Below, one piece after another: positions 8,990 through 19,435 of a stretch of DNA of 64,000 nt. Each line of letters begins with the position of its first letter. Within the stretch, counting starts at the first letter, position 1. The notes below the pieces were generated by a model. That model did no database searches, had not been told where the DNA came from, and worked only from the letters and a program-made list of their open reading frames with translations. This DNA is from Cribrihabitans marinus (GTDB taxonomy: Bacteria > Pseudomonadota > Alphaproteobacteria > Rhodobacterales > Rhodobacteraceae), in NCBI RefSeq assembly GCF_900109035.1, contig NZ_FNYD01000010.1, positions 62,001-126,000 on the forward strand, written 5' to 3'. Made by a program: the position numbers and the translations under genes.

Positions 8990-9862
8990 ATGTCTACCAA
9001 AGCGTCCAGATCCGCCGCGCGGTTGATGATATCACCTGCCGTGATCCTTCTTCTGATGTGGATGATCGTCCCGCTGGTGATGACCGTCTATTTCTCGTTC
9101 CTGCGCTACAACCTGCTTTCGCCCGGCGCGACGCCCTGGGCGGGCTGGGACAACTACTACTGGTTCTTCACCGATCCCAGCTTCAAGGATGCGATCTGGA
9201 ACACCCTGGCCCTGGTCGGCGGCATCCTTCTGATCACCGTGATCGGTGGCATCGGGTTTGCCCTCTTGCTGGACAAGCCGATGTTCGGCACCGGGGTGAT
9301 CCGCATCATGGTCATTGCGCCCTTCTTCGTGATGCCGACCGTGTCGGCGCTGGTGTGGAAGAACATGTTCTTCAATCCGGTGAACGGGATCTTCGGCAAT
9401 ATCGCGACAAGCCTCGGCTTTCAGCCCATCGACTTCTTCGCCGAGATCCCGCTGCTTTCCATCATTTTCATCGTGTCCTGGATGTGGCTGCCCTTTGCGA
9501 CGCTGATCCTGCTCACGGCGCTGCAATCGCTGGACCAGGAACAGCTGGAGGCGGCCGAGATGGATGGCGCCAACTGGGGGAACAGGTTCTGGTTCATCAT
9601 GCTGCCGCACCTGGCGCGCGCGATCACCGTGGTCATCCTGATCCAGACGATCTTCCTGCTGTCGGTCTTTGCCGAGATCCTGGTCACGACCAATGGCGGC
9701 CCGGGCACGGCGACGACGAACCTGACCTATCTGATCTATGTCTCGTCGCTGCTGCAGTTCGACGTGGGCATGGGCAGCGCCGGTGGCGTGATCGCCATCA
9801 TCCTCGCCAACATCGTTGCGATCTTCCTGATGCGGATGATCGGCAAGAACCTCGACGCATAG
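8990..9862 (+). CDS. smoF: Sorbitol/mannitol ABC transporter permease
   Basis: The 290-residue MalF-type inner-membrane permease has about six hydrophobic helices. It carries an EAA loop reading EQLEAAEMDGANWGNRFWFIMLPHL, the contact site for the ATPase. The start ATG 8990 follows GGGAGGGCGAAGCGC; an upstream in-frame start at 8930 lacks support. The next permease begins 12 bp downstream. Confidence 0.9.
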   Translation: MSTKASRSAARLMISPAVILLLMWMIVPLVMTVYFSFLRYNLLSPGATPWAGWDNYYWFFTDPSFKDAIWNTLALVGGILLITVIGGIGFALLLDKPMFGTGVIRIMVIAPFFVMPTVSALVWKNMFFNPVNGIFGNIATSLGFQPIDFFAEIPLLSIIFIVSWMWLPFATLILLTALQSLDQEQLEAAEMDGANWGNRFWFIMLPHLARAITVVILIQTIFLLSVFAEILVTTNGGPGTATTNLTYLIYVSSLLQFDVGMGSAGGVIAIILANIVAIFLMRMIGKNLDA

Positions 9863-9874
9863 GGAGGAGAGATC

Positions 9875-10708
9875 ATGGCTCGCGCAATCTCGACCAAGCG
9901 AAAGAGCGTCAATACCGCGATCGCCGGCACGCTCGGCTTCCTGATGTTCTTCCCGATCCTGTGGATCCTGATCCTGTCGTTCAAGACCGAGGAGGACGCC
10001 ATCCGGGCACCGCTTCAGATCCTGTTCGACAGTGGCTGGACGTTGGACAGCTTCGCGGCGGTGCAGGCCCGGTCGGATTATTTCAAGCATTTCTCCAACT
10101 CGGTCATCATCTCGGTCGGCTCGACCCTGATCGGCCTGATGATCGCGATACCGGCGGCGTGGTCGATGGCTTTCGTGCCCTCGAAAAACACCAAGAACGT
10201 GCTGATGTGGATGCTGTCCACAAAGATGCTTCCGCCGGTCGGCGTGCTGGTTCCGATCTACCTGATCTTCCGCGATACCGGCCTGCTGGACAGCCGCTTC
10301 GGCCTGACCATCGTGCTGACGCTGATGAACCTACCGATCATCGTCTGGATGCTCTACACCTATTTCAAGGAGATCCCCGGCGAGATCCTCGAAGCCGCGC
10401 GCATGGACGGGGCGTCGCTGCGCGAAGAGGTGCTCTATGTCCTGACGCCGATGGCCATTCCCGGCATGGCGTCGACGGTGCTCCTCAACATCATCCTCGC
10501 CTGGAACGAGGCCTTCTGGACGCTGAACCTCACCGCGGCCAAGGCCGCGCCGCTGACCGCCTTCATCGCCAGCTACTCCAGCCCCGAGGGCCTGTTCTAC
10601 GCCAAGCTTTCGGCGGCATCCATCATGGCCATTGCCCCGATCCTGATCATGGGCTGGTTCAGCCAGAAACAACTCGTCCGCGGCCTGACCTTCGGCGCGG
10701 TGAAATAG
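9875..10708 (+). CDS. smoG: Sorbitol/mannitol ABC transporter permease
   Basis: The 277-residue MalG-type permease has six predicted helices and the EAA loop [36 protein letters not shown] lies just upstream of the ATG. It pairs with the preceding permease to form the membrane channel for the polyol transporter. Confidence 0.91.
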   Translation: MARAISTKRKSVNTAIAGTLGFLMFFPILWILILSFKTEEDAIRAPLQILFDSGWTLDSFAAVQARSDYFKHFSNSVIISVGSTLIGLMIAIPAAWSMAFVPSKNTKNVLMWMLSTKMLPPVGVLVPIYLIFRDTGLLDSRFGLTIVLTLMNLPIIVWMLYTYFKEIPGEILEAARMDGASLREEVLYVLTPMAIPGMASTVLLNIILAWNEAFWTLNLTAAKAAPLTAFIASYSSPEGLFYAKLSAASIMAIAPILIMGWFSQKQLVRGLTFGAVK

Positions 10709-10718
10709 GGAAACGACC

Positions 10719-11722
<1,004 letters not shown>

Positions 11723-11726
<4 letters not shown>

Positions 11727-12493
11727 AGCGGCTGGATGGAAAGATCGCCATCGTGACGGGCGGCGCGCGCGGTATTGGCCGGGCGATCTGCGAGGCCCTG
11801 GCGCGCGAGGGGGCCAGGGTGGCCGTGGCCGATCTTCTGGAACAGGACGCCGCTGAAACCGCAGCGGCCCTGGGTGATGCGGGCATGGCAGTCCCGATGG
11901 ACGTCACCGAGCAATCCTCGATCCAGGACGGGGTGGCCAGGGTGGCCGACGCCTGGGGCGGCATCGACATCCTGGTGAACAATGCCGGCATCTTCAACAT
12001 GGCCTCGATCGACCGGATCACGCCGGCCGATTACCGGCGACAGTATGACGTGAATGTCGGTGGCACGATCTTTGCCTGCCAGGCCGTCGTTCCGCATCTC
12101 AGGAAACGTGGCGGCGGCTCGATCATCAACTTCGCCAGCCAGGCCGGCCGCCGGGGTGAGGCGAATGTCACCATCTATTGCTCGGCCAAGGCCGCGGTCA
12201 TCTCGATCACGCAATCTCTGGCGCTTGAGCTGGCGGGCGACAGGATCCGCGTGAACGGCATCGCCCCGGGTGTGATCGACACGCCGATGTGGGAGCACGT
12301 GGACGCGCAGTTCGCCGAATACGAGAACAAGCCGAAGGGGCAGAAGAAAAAGGAGGTCGGTCTTGCCGTTCCGCTGGGCCGCATGGGCGACCCGCAGGAT
12401 GTGGCCGATCCGGTTGTCTTTCTCGCCTCGGACGAGGCCCGCTATGTCACGGCGCAGACCCTGAATGTCGATGGCGGAAACTGGATGAGCTGA
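11723..12493 (+). CDS. smoS: Sorbitol (D-glucitol)/galactitol 2-dehydrogenase, SDR family
   Basis: The 256-residue SDR has the NAD motif TGGARGIG (12-19) and catalytic Ser139, Tyr152 and Lys156. This is the layout of the Rhodobacter SmoS/PolS enzyme, which oxidises sorbitol to fructose and galactitol to tagatose. Galactitol oxidation would feed the tagatose kinase and epimerase encoded at 3955-6167. The gene overlaps smoK by ATGA and mtlK by one base (TGATG). Confidence 0.92.
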
Positions 12494-13968
12494 TGGGCGA
12501 TCTGGCGCAGCTTTCCAACGCCACGCTGGCGCAGATGCCCGACAGCGTTCGGGTTCCACGCTATGACCGGTCCAGGCTGACGCCGGGTATCGTGCATATC
12601 GGCCTCGGCAATTTCCACCGCGCGCATCAGGCGTGGTATCTGCACCGGCTGATGGACGAGGGGCAGGCCCATGACTGGGCCATCGTCGGGGCAGGGGTCC
12701 GCGCCCCGGACGCGGCACAGCGCGCGCGCCTTCTGGCACAGGACTGCCTGAACACGCTGATCGAGCTGGACCCCTCGGGCATCTCCGCCGAGATCACCGG
12801 CGCCATGATCGACTTCGTTCCGGTCGAGGAAGACAATGCCGCCCTCATCGCACAGATGGCCGACCCCGCGATCCGCATCGTCGCGCTGACGGTGACCGAG
12901 GGTGGCTATTACACCCGACCCGACGGTGGTTTCGACGCCGATCACGCCGACATCCGCCATGACGCGGCAAACCCGGACACCCCGCGCACGGCCTTCGGTG
13001 CGATGATCGCGGCGTTGAGGCGCCGACGCGATGCCGGCACCGGGCCCTTCACCGGCCTGTCCTGCGACAACCTGCAGGGCAACGGCGCGATCCTGCGCCA
13101 GACCGTGGTGTCTCTGGCCCGCCTGTCGGACCCAGAGCTGGCAGGCTGGATCGAGGCCAACTGCACATTTCCGAATTCGATGGTCGACTGCATCGTGCCC
13201 GCCACCGGCCCCAACGAGTTGGAACTTGTCCGTGACCGCTTCGGCATCGCCGACCAGGCGCCGGTGACGCATGAAAACTTCCGCCAATGGGTGGTCGAGG
13301 ATGATTTCTGCGCCGGCCGGCCCGACTGGGACCGGGTGGGCGCGACGTTCTCCGACCGGGTGCATGACTACGAGACGATGAAGCTGCGCATCCTGAACGC
13401 GGGCCATCAGATCCTGGCCAATGCCGGCGAGATACTCTCGGTCGAGACCATTTCGGGCTGCATGGAGCATAAGGCGATCCGCGCTTTCTTCGGCCGCGTC
13501 CAGCGCGAGGAGATCGCGCCGCAGGTCGACCCGGTTCCGGGCATGACGCCCGCAAGCTACATCGAGTTGATCGAGCGGCGGTTCTCGAACCCCAGGATCG
13601 TCGACACGACGCGCCGCGTGGCCTTTGACGGCTCCTCCCGGCACAGCGGCTTCCTGCATCCGATGATCCGGGAGCGGCTCGCCTCGGGCCAGAGCATCGA
13701 GGGGCTGGCGCTTGCCGAGGCGTTGTGGGCAAGGATGTGCGAAGGCGTTCGAGAGGACGGCAGCACCATCGCACCCAACGATCCGCATTGGGACAGGCTG
13801 ACCGCCGCCGCCAAGGCGTCGAAAACCGATCCCGGGGCCTGGATATCGCAGGCGCGGTTCTACGGCGACCTGGCCGGAAACGCGCGTTTCGCCGAAGCCT
13901 TCGAGGGCTGGTTGCAACGCATCAGGAGCGAGGGCACCGAAGCCGCGCTCCGCGCATACGGGGGCTGA
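12493..13968 (+). CDS. mtlK: Mannitol 2-dehydrogenase (long-chain polyol dehydrogenase)
   Basis: The 491-residue product is a polyol-specific long-chain dehydrogenase. IVHIGLGNFHRAHQ near the N-terminus is the cofactor-binding start. The catalytic K-x4-N-x2-H motif is intact (Lys297, Asn302, His305 in MKLRILNAGHQ). It converts mannitol, and often arabitol, to the 2-ketose with NAD. It directly follows smoS, as in Rhodobacter. Confidence 0.93.
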   Translation: MGDLAQLSNATLAQMPDSVRVPRYDRSRLTPGIVHIGLGNFHRAHQAWYLHRLMDEGQAHDWAIVGAGVRAPDAAQRARLLAQDCLNTLIELDPSGISAEITGAMIDFVPVEEDNAALIAQMADPAIRIVALTVTEGGYYTRPDGGFDADHADIRHDAANPDTPRTAFGAMIAALRRRRDAGTGPFTGLSCDNLQGNGAILRQTVVSLARLSDPELAGWIEANCTFPNSMVDCIVPATGPNELELVRDRFGIADQAPVTHENFRQWVVEDDFCAGRPDWDRVGATFSDRVHDYETMKLRILNAGHQILANAGEILSVETISGCMEHKAIRAFFGRVQREEIAPQVDPVPGMTPASYIELIERRFSNPRIVDTTRRVAFDGSSRHSGFLHPMIRERLASGQSIEGLALAEALWARMCEGVREDGSTIAPNDPHWDRLTAAAKASKTDPGAWISQARFYGDLAGNARFAEAFEGWLQRIRSEGTEAALRAYGG

Positions 13969-13972
13969 GAGC

Positions 13973-14965
13973 ATGCGCGCCATTCTGTTTCCGTCCCGGG
14001 ATACGGTCGAGGTCACCGACCTGCCCGCCCCAAGGGCCGGGCCGGGTGAGGTGGTGGTCGAGATACGCGCCTCGGGCCTGTGTCACACCGATGTCGAAGT
14101 GTTGCGCGGGAATTACGGCACGGGCGCCTATCCCCTTGTGCCGGGTCACGAATTCGCGGGTGTGGTGGCCGAGGTCGGGCCGGGGGTCGACGCGGTGGCT
14201 GCCGGCGACCGGGTGGCCATCGACCCCAACCTGAACTGCGGTGCCTGCGCGGCCTGCGCCAAGGGCTGGGTCCATCTCTGCGAGAGCCTCGGAGCCTATG
14301 GCGTCACCATCGACGGCGGCTTTGCCGAGCGCTGCGTGGTCAAGGCCGATGCCGTGCATGACATTGGCGATCTGCCCTTCGACATCGCCGCACTGGCCGA
14401 GCCGATCGGCTGTGTCCTGAACGGTGTCGACATGGCCCATGAGCCGCATATGCGCCACGCGCTGATCTTCGGCGCGGGGCCGATGGGCCTGCTTCTGGGC
14501 CTGGTCCTTCAGGCACGGGGCCTGAGCGCGGTTACGATGGTCGAACCGGCCGACGCGCGGCGCAACCTTGCGGCGTCGCTGGGTCTGTCCGCCTTGGCGC
14601 CCGGCGATGCCGCGCTGGGCGACATGACACAGGCGGTCGATTTCGTCGCTGATGCCACTGGCCGCCCGAGCGTGGTGGCCGAGGCGCTGGGCCATGTCGC
14701 GCCTGGGGGCACGTTCCACATGTTCGGCGTCTGCCCGCAGGATGCCCGGGTCGAGATCTCGCCCTTCGACATCTTCCGCCGCCAGCTTCGCATCGTGGGC
14801 TCGCACTCGCTCAATCGCAACATCCCCGCCGCGCTCGACATGCTGCGCGAACTGCGACCCAAGCTGGACCACCTCATCTCGCACCGCCTGACACCGGAAG
14901 AGATGGGCGAGGTGTTCCGCAACGGGCTGCCGGGCGACGCTTTGAAGCTGCAGGTCAGGTTTTGA
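13973..14965 (+). CDS. Zinc-dependent medium-chain polyol/alcohol dehydrogenase
   Basis: The 330-residue MDR enzyme has catalytic zinc ligands Cys37 (SGLCHTD) and His59-Glu60 (GHEFAG). A four-cysteine structural zinc site lies at C89, C92, C95 and C103, and the nucleotide-binding GAGPMG is in the second domain. It is the last gene of the transporter-dehydrogenase operon, 4 bp after mtlK. It probably oxidises a further polyol such as arabitol, xylitol or galactitol. Exact substrate is not visible. Confidence 0.86.
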   Translation: MRAILFPSRDTVEVTDLPAPRAGPGEVVVEIRASGLCHTDVEVLRGNYGTGAYPLVPGHEFAGVVAEVGPGVDAVAAGDRVAIDPNLNCGACAACAKGWVHLCESLGAYGVTIDGGFAERCVVKADAVHDIGDLPFDIAALAEPIGCVLNGVDMAHEPHMRHALIFGAGPMGLLLGLVLQARGLSAVTMVEPADARRNLAASLGLSALAPGDAALGDMTQAVDFVADATGRPSVVAEALGHVAPGGTFHMFGVCPQDARVEISPFDIFRRQLRIVGSHSLNRNIPAALDMLRELRPKLDHLISHRLTPEEMGEVFRNGLPGDALKLQVRF

Positions 14966-15184
14966 CGCCTTGCGCCAACTCGACATGCACGCCCGGCCAT
15001 AATCCACGAGATCAAAAAACATTCCTGGATCGGCAATTGCGTCGCGATGTCGGTCCTGGACAGAATTGCATCTCACTGGCCGTGCGGATGCAGAAGGCAA
15101 CCTGTCTTCGCTCATCTTCGTTTCATGCTGGTTGGATCGGCCGGAAAAACCCCACGCGGGCCGCACGCTTGCAAGCCACGCCGT
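14966..15184. other. Convergent intergenic region after the polyol operon
   Basis: These 219 bp separate the plus-strand dehydrogenase from the minus-strand CDGSH fusion. No gene was recognised. A short GC-rich dyad near 15153-15175 followed on the minus strand by GGGGTTTTT could act as a weak terminator for the minus-strand gene. Confidence 0.35.
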
Positions 15185-16717
15185 TCAGGTCACGCCCGCA
15201 TAGCGGATGCCGCTCAGGTCTGCGACCTCGCGCTTCCATGTGGTGATGTCGCGGGCGGTGAAGTCGCTCAGGGCGCTGTGGCCGCAGGCCCGGGCAAGAA
15301 CCTGCATCAGCTCGACGCTGGCACGGAAATAGCGGGCCAGCTGCTCTGCGCCTTTCTGCACGTCGAGAAGCCTGCGCAGCTCGGGTTTCTGCGTGGCCAC
15401 GCCCACCGGGCAGTTGTTGGTGTTGCACATGCGTGCGGCGATGCAGCCCACCGCCTGCATGGCGGAATTGCTCACAGCCACCGCGTCGGCACCCAGCGCC
15501 ATGGCCTTGGCGAAATCTTCGGCCACGCGCAGACCGCCGGTGATGACCAGTGTCACTTCGCGCCCTGTCCGTGTGTCCAGATGCCGCCGCGCGCGGGCCA
15601 GCGCCGGGATCGTCGGCACCGAGATGTGGTTTCGGAAGATCAGGGGCGCGGCGCCGGTTCCCCCGCCGCGCCCGTCCAGAATGATGTAGTCGGCGCCGGC
15701 CTCCAGCGCGAAATCGATGTCGTCCTCGATATGGTTGGCCGACAGCTTGAAGCCGATCGGAATGCCGCCGGACCGCTCGCGCACCTCGTCGGCGAGCTTT
15801 CGAAAATCCGCCGGGCTGTGCAGGTCCGGGAAAGTCGCCGGAGAGATCGCCGCCTCTCCCGCGTCGAGGCCGCGGACCTCGGCGATCTTGCCCTGCACCT
15901 TGTTGCCGGGAAGGTGCCCGCCGGTCCCGGTCTTGGCGCCCTGGCCGCCCTTGAAATGAAACGCCTGGACCTTCGTGACATGATCGAGCGACCAGCCGAA
16001 CCGGGCCGACGCGAGCTCATAGAAGTAGCGGGAATTCTCCGATTGCTCCTCGGGCAGCATGCCGCCTTCGCCGGAACAGATGCCCGTGCCGGCCAATTCG
16101 GCGCCGCGCGCGAGCGCCGTCTTGGCCTCTTCGGAAAGCGCGCCATAGCTCATGTCCGAAACAAACAGCGGGATGTCGAGTTGCAACGGCCTTGCGGCGC
16201 GCGGTCCGATGGTCACGGATGTGGCCACATGCGCCTCATCCAGCAGCGGCTTGCGCGCCATCTGTGCGGGCAGGATCTGGATGTCGTCCCAGTGCGGCAG
16301 ATCCTTTCTAGGCACCCCCATCGCACCCATTTCGCCGTGATGGCCCAGCTTGGACAGGCCGTCGCGCGCCAGTTCGTGGATGCGCGCGACCGTGGGCTCT
16401 TCCGGCGTCGGTGTTGCCTGCGGCACGTCGGTTTCCGGAGCCGGCGACGCGTCCCCGACCTCAAGATCGCCCAGCCGGGTGTGCGAGCCATCGCAGAAGG
16501 GCGCATTCGCGCTGGATTTGCACCGGCACAAGGTGGCGTCGCCGTCCTTCTCGGCGGTGAACTTCAGAGGCTCGAGGCCCGTTCCCTTGTGCGACCCGTC
16601 GCAGAACGGCTGGTTCTGCGAGCGACCGCAACGGCACCAGAAATAGTCTTTTCCCTTTTCAAGTTCCACGCGGGTGGGGGACTTGGCGGCAATGATCGGA
16701 GTGGCGGTGTCATTCAT
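15185..16717 (-). CDS. CDGSH iron-sulfur domains fused to glutamate-synthase-type FMN domain
   Basis: The 510-residue protein begins with two CDGSH 2Fe-2S motifs (C28, C30, C39, H43 and C64, C66, C75, H79). It continues as a glutamate-synthase alpha-like FMN barrel, with GKGGQGAKTG-like phosphate-binding loops and a C-x5-C-x4-C iron-sulfur motif (C425, C431, C436). It lacks the glutaminase domain, so classical glutamate synthesis from glutamine is unlikely. The added CDGSH centres suggest an internal electron-transfer chain. It stands alone and its substrate is unknown. Confidence 0.85.
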   Translation of the reverse strand: MNDTATPIIAAKSPTRVELEKGKDYFWCRCGRSQNQPFCDGSHKGTGLEPLKFTAEKDGDATLCRCKSSANAPFCDGSHTRLGDLEVGDASPAPETDVPQATPTPEEPTVARIHELARDGLSKLGHHGEMGAMGVPRKDLPHWDDIQILPAQMARKPLLDEAHVATSVTIGPRAARPLQLDIPLFVSDMSYGALSEEAKTALARGAELAGTGICSGEGGMLPEEQSENSRYFYELASARFGWSLDHVTKVQAFHFKGGQGAKTGTGGHLPGNKVQGKIAEVRGLDAGEAAISPATFPDLHSPADFRKLADEVRERSGGIPIGFKLSANHIEDDIDFALEAGADYIILDGRGGGTGAAPLIFRNHISVPTIPALARARRHLDTRTGREVTLVITGGLRVAEDFAKAMALGADAVAVSNSAMQAVGCIAARMCNTNNCPVGVATQKPELRRLLDVQKGAEQLARYFRASVELMQVLARACGHSALSDFTARDITTWKREVADLSGIRYAGVT

Positions 16718-16888
16718 GGATCGTGTGCTCCGGGCTGTTGCGAGATGGCTGGGTGAAGGTGTGCTGATCCATGCTTACTTGAAAACCTGCGTGATTTCGA
16801 TGTTGTGAAGCGCCGGGGCCGTGCCGCGAACGACGCGCCCTCCGAGTCCACCGGGATGGCTTGATCGGTTCAACACGACGAAAGCATT

Positions 16889-16921
16889 CGGCAATCATGC
16901 GTTGGACACCGATGATTGCCG
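16889..16921. repeat. Perfect 10-bp inverted repeat downstream of the MATE/glyoxalase unit
   Basis: CGGCAATCAT (16889-16898) and ATGATTGCCG (16912-16921) form a perfect 10-bp stem with a 13-nt loop, 20 bp after the stop of the minus-strand gene at 16942. It may be the terminator of the two-gene MATE unit, although no T-run follows, or an operator for the upstream region of the CDGSH gene. Confidence 0.5.
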
Positions 16922-16941
16922 GGAACACCTTGAAACCACTT

Positions 16942-17370
16942 TCAAAGATCGAGCCTTACATGCGGCTCCCCGTCGGTCGTGCGCTCCTTTGAATGCCCGT
17001 CCGGGCCGACGACGACCCGGATCTGCTTGCGCAGGTTCGAGAAGCTGTCGAAGCGGACGACATCCACCGCCTCGTCCAGATCGAGGACAAGGCGGTACCA
17101 GCCGGGCCGCAGCTGGTCGGCCGATGTCACCATCGCCACGAAGGGCTGCGACAGGTAGCGGCCGGTGACCCGCCCGCCCGCTGTCCAGCCCTTGGGCGGC
17201 TGGTCGCGTGTAACCGCGTGAAACGCATTCCAGTCGCGGAAACCGTGCCGTTGGGCGACCTGTTCGAGCGCCTCGGCATGGCTGATCGGGGTGCCCTGGG
17301 CGGAAAGCGCGTGGCGCAGCTGGCGGGCCTGCTGCTTCGCCTGGGCGACTGTCGGCAGAACGCGTGTCAT
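16942..17370 (-). CDS. Small glyoxalase-superfamily-like protein
   Basis: The 142-residue product starts MTRVLPTVAQAKQQARQLRHAL and contains ISHAEALEQVAQRHGFRDWNAFHAV, a block seen in small bacterial proteins annotated as glyoxalase-related. The ATG at 17370 overlaps the MATE stop by ATGA; an upstream in-frame start at 17406 would extend into the MATE gene. No catalytic residues can be assigned and the function is unknown. Translational coupling to the pump suggests a shared stress or export role. Confidence 0.65.
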   Translation of the reverse strand: MTRVLPTVAQAKQQARQLRHALSAQGTPISHAEALEQVAQRHGFRDWNAFHAVTRDQPPKGWTAGGRVTGRYLSQPFVAMVTSADQLRPGWYRLVLDLDEAVDVVRFDSFSNLRKQIRVVVGPDGHSKERTTDGEPHVRLDL

Positions 17371-18755
17371 GGTCGAACCTCCCCGGTCGTCTGAAACAGT
17401 CCCCAACGCAAGGAACGCCCCCGGGCCAGCCGCGTCAGGACAAGTGCGGTCAGACCCACAAGCAGGAGCTCGGCAAGCGGTGCCGCCAACCAGATGCCGC
17501 GTTCACCTGCTGTTCCGGCCAGCACGAAGGTCAACGGCATCGCGAAGAGATATGGCTTGGACAGGCCGAGGATCGCCGCGCGGCCCGCATCGCCGATGGC
17601 CTGGAAATGCATGGCGATCATCATCAACGGACCGGCCGCGAAGAACCCGGCCGAGATCACCGGCAGGATGCGCGCAACTTCTGCGATGACCAGGCCATCC
17701 GACACGAAGGACGCGCCGATGTCGGCGGCAAAGACGGACATGACGGTCTGCAGGGTGAGACAGTAGAAAAAGGCCGCCAGCACGGCTGTGCGCAGGCTTT
17801 CGTCGCTGCGCCCGAAGGCCCGGGCGCCGAAATTGTTGCCGGTGATGGTCTGCATCGCATGTGCCAGCCCCAGAAGCGGCAGGAAGGCGAATGTGATCAG
17901 CCGCGTGATGATGCCGTAGGCAGAGACCGTGGCGTCATAGTCGGGCGCCTCGACCCATTGCAGCGCCGCGATGATCGCGGCCGATCCAAGGGCAAGGCCG
18001 ATGAAGTTCAGGCTCTGCGGCGCGCCAAGCGCAAGGATGCGGCCCCAGCCCGCGACCGGCGAGCTGTGCCACAGCGCCGAGGGGCGCAGCGCCGTATCCC
18101 CGAAGATCCGGAAGGTCACGATGATCCCGAAGGCAAGGGCCTGCGCCAAGGCGGTGCCATAGGCGGACCCAGCGACACCCAGGCCCATCACGCCGATCAG
18201 CACGTAGTTGAAGCCGATATTGGCGAGCGACACCAGAAGGCTCATCGCGGCCATGAACGCCACCAGCCCCTCGTTGCGCAGGGCGTCGGAATTGACCGAC
18301 AGCAGGAAGATCAAGGGCGACGCCAGCACGGTGATGCGCAGATAGACCAGCCCCATCCCGGCCAGCGTCTCTGACCCGCCGGCCGCCAGTAGGGCCACCG
18401 GCCGTCCCAGGGCAAGGAACAGCAGGATCAGGATCAACCCCATGAAGGCGGCCAGGCCATGCGCGCCGGCATAGACGGCGCGGGCCTCATCGACCCGCCA
18501 GGCGCCCAGGTGACGGGCAAGGATGCTGGACATGCCCGACGAGACCAGGGTCGCAAGGGCCACGATCAGCATGTAGAGCGGGAACATCAGCGTAACCGCC
18601 GCAAGCGCTTCGGGCCCGGCGAAGTGCCCGAGGAAGAGCGCGTCGGCAACGGCCAGCAACCCGTTCATGCCCATCACGAATATGATCGGCAGCGCGGTCC
18701 TGACGTAGATCGGACCGAGCGGCCCGGCGAGATACGAATTGGTTTGGGACGACAT
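17367..18755 (-). CDS. MATE-family multidrug efflux protein
   Basis: The 462-residue, about 12-helix protein has the two-bundle architecture of a MATE exporter (NorM/DinF-like), which expels cationic drugs or toxins using Na+ or H+. Start MSSQTNSYLAGPLG at 18755 was chosen because the upstream 37 residues of the open frame are polar and low in similarity to known pumps. It is the first gene of a two-gene unit with the glyoxalase-like gene. Confidence 0.85.
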   Translation of the reverse strand: MSSQTNSYLAGPLGPIYVRTALPIIFVMGMNGLLAVADALFLGHFAGPEALAAVTLMFPLYMLIVALATLVSSGMSSILARHLGAWRVDEARAVYAGAHGLAAFMGLILILLFLALGRPVALLAAGGSETLAGMGLVYLRITVLASPLIFLLSVNSDALRNEGLVAFMAAMSLLVSLANIGFNYVLIGVMGLGVAGSAYGTALAQALAFGIIVTFRIFGDTALRPSALWHSSPVAGWGRILALGAPQSLNFIGLALGSAAIIAALQWVEAPDYDATVSAYGIITRLITFAFLPLLGLAHAMQTITGNNFGARAFGRSDESLRTAVLAAFFYCLTLQTVMSVFAADIGASFVSDGLVIAEVARILPVISAGFFAAGPLMMIAMHFQAIGDAGRAAILGLSKPYLFAMPLTFVLAGTAGERGIWLAAPLAELLLVGLTALVLTRLARGRSLRWGLFQTTGEVRP

Positions 18756-19435
18756 GACCCCGTATTCCTCATTGCTGTTGCCGCGAAAGGGTTGGAAGGG
18801 GCCCGCATTACCATCCGCGCGACTGGCGTTGAGGATGACGAAGATCGTGTCGGTCCGGAACTTCACCGTGACAAGATGTCTGCGGGCGGCGGGCGTCCGT
18901 GGCCTGTCGCGCTCCTAGACCGGCGCCTGGGCAAAGTCAAGCGCCGCGCGTCCGGCGCCCCACGACATCCGCCAGACCGAGGGCCAGCAGGTCGATCGCG
19001 ATCCGGATCCGGCGGCTGGTCTGCAACTCCCGATGCGTGACCAGCCACATCGAGACGCCATAGCCGGCCTAGACCATTCCCAACGCGACGCCGGCGCTGC
19101 GTTGATGCTGTCATTCCCGTCGGGCGTCCTGGCTTCGGAACGCGCGGCGGTCTGGCACCGGCACGGAGAGCAGCACGCGCCTTGGTCTCGCCGAGCAAGA
19201 TAAACGGTTGTTGGCCGTGATTGCCGCAGCGATCAGCCATCGATCGCCTCGGGCACTTATCTCTGCAGAGGCAGGACGGAGTGCTCGAAATTCACGCCAC
19301 AGCCGCGCCAGACCACCACGAGATCCGCAACCACCGCGCGCCAGCTGCGATGCGAAATCCTTGACGATCGGTTTGCGGCCAAGGCGACCGCCCCCTAACT
19401 AGAGCAGAGAGGAACGGGTTTTTGGGCGAATTCAG
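18756..19435. other. Degenerate intergenic region with regulator remnant
   Basis: This 680-bp stretch between the MATE gene and the hydrolase contains no intact gene. A decayed LysR-type C-terminus is visible at 18937 to about 19210. The rest (19211-19402) has only short open frames on both strands with no recognisable family. Confidence 0.55.
18937..19210 (-). pseudogene. LysR-family regulator C-terminal remnant
   Basis: On the minus strand the frame ending at 18937 reads AGYGVSMWLVTHRELQTSR and continues RIRIAIDLLALGLADVV before a stop. This closely resembles the last 40 residues of LysR-type regulators (typical wording WLVTHPEL..SARIR...D). An in-frame TAG lies just upstream of the AGYG block, preceded by AGVALGMV. 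No helix-turn-helix domain remains. It is probably the decayed relic of a regulator once controlling the MATE gene or its neighbour. Confidence 0.6.
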
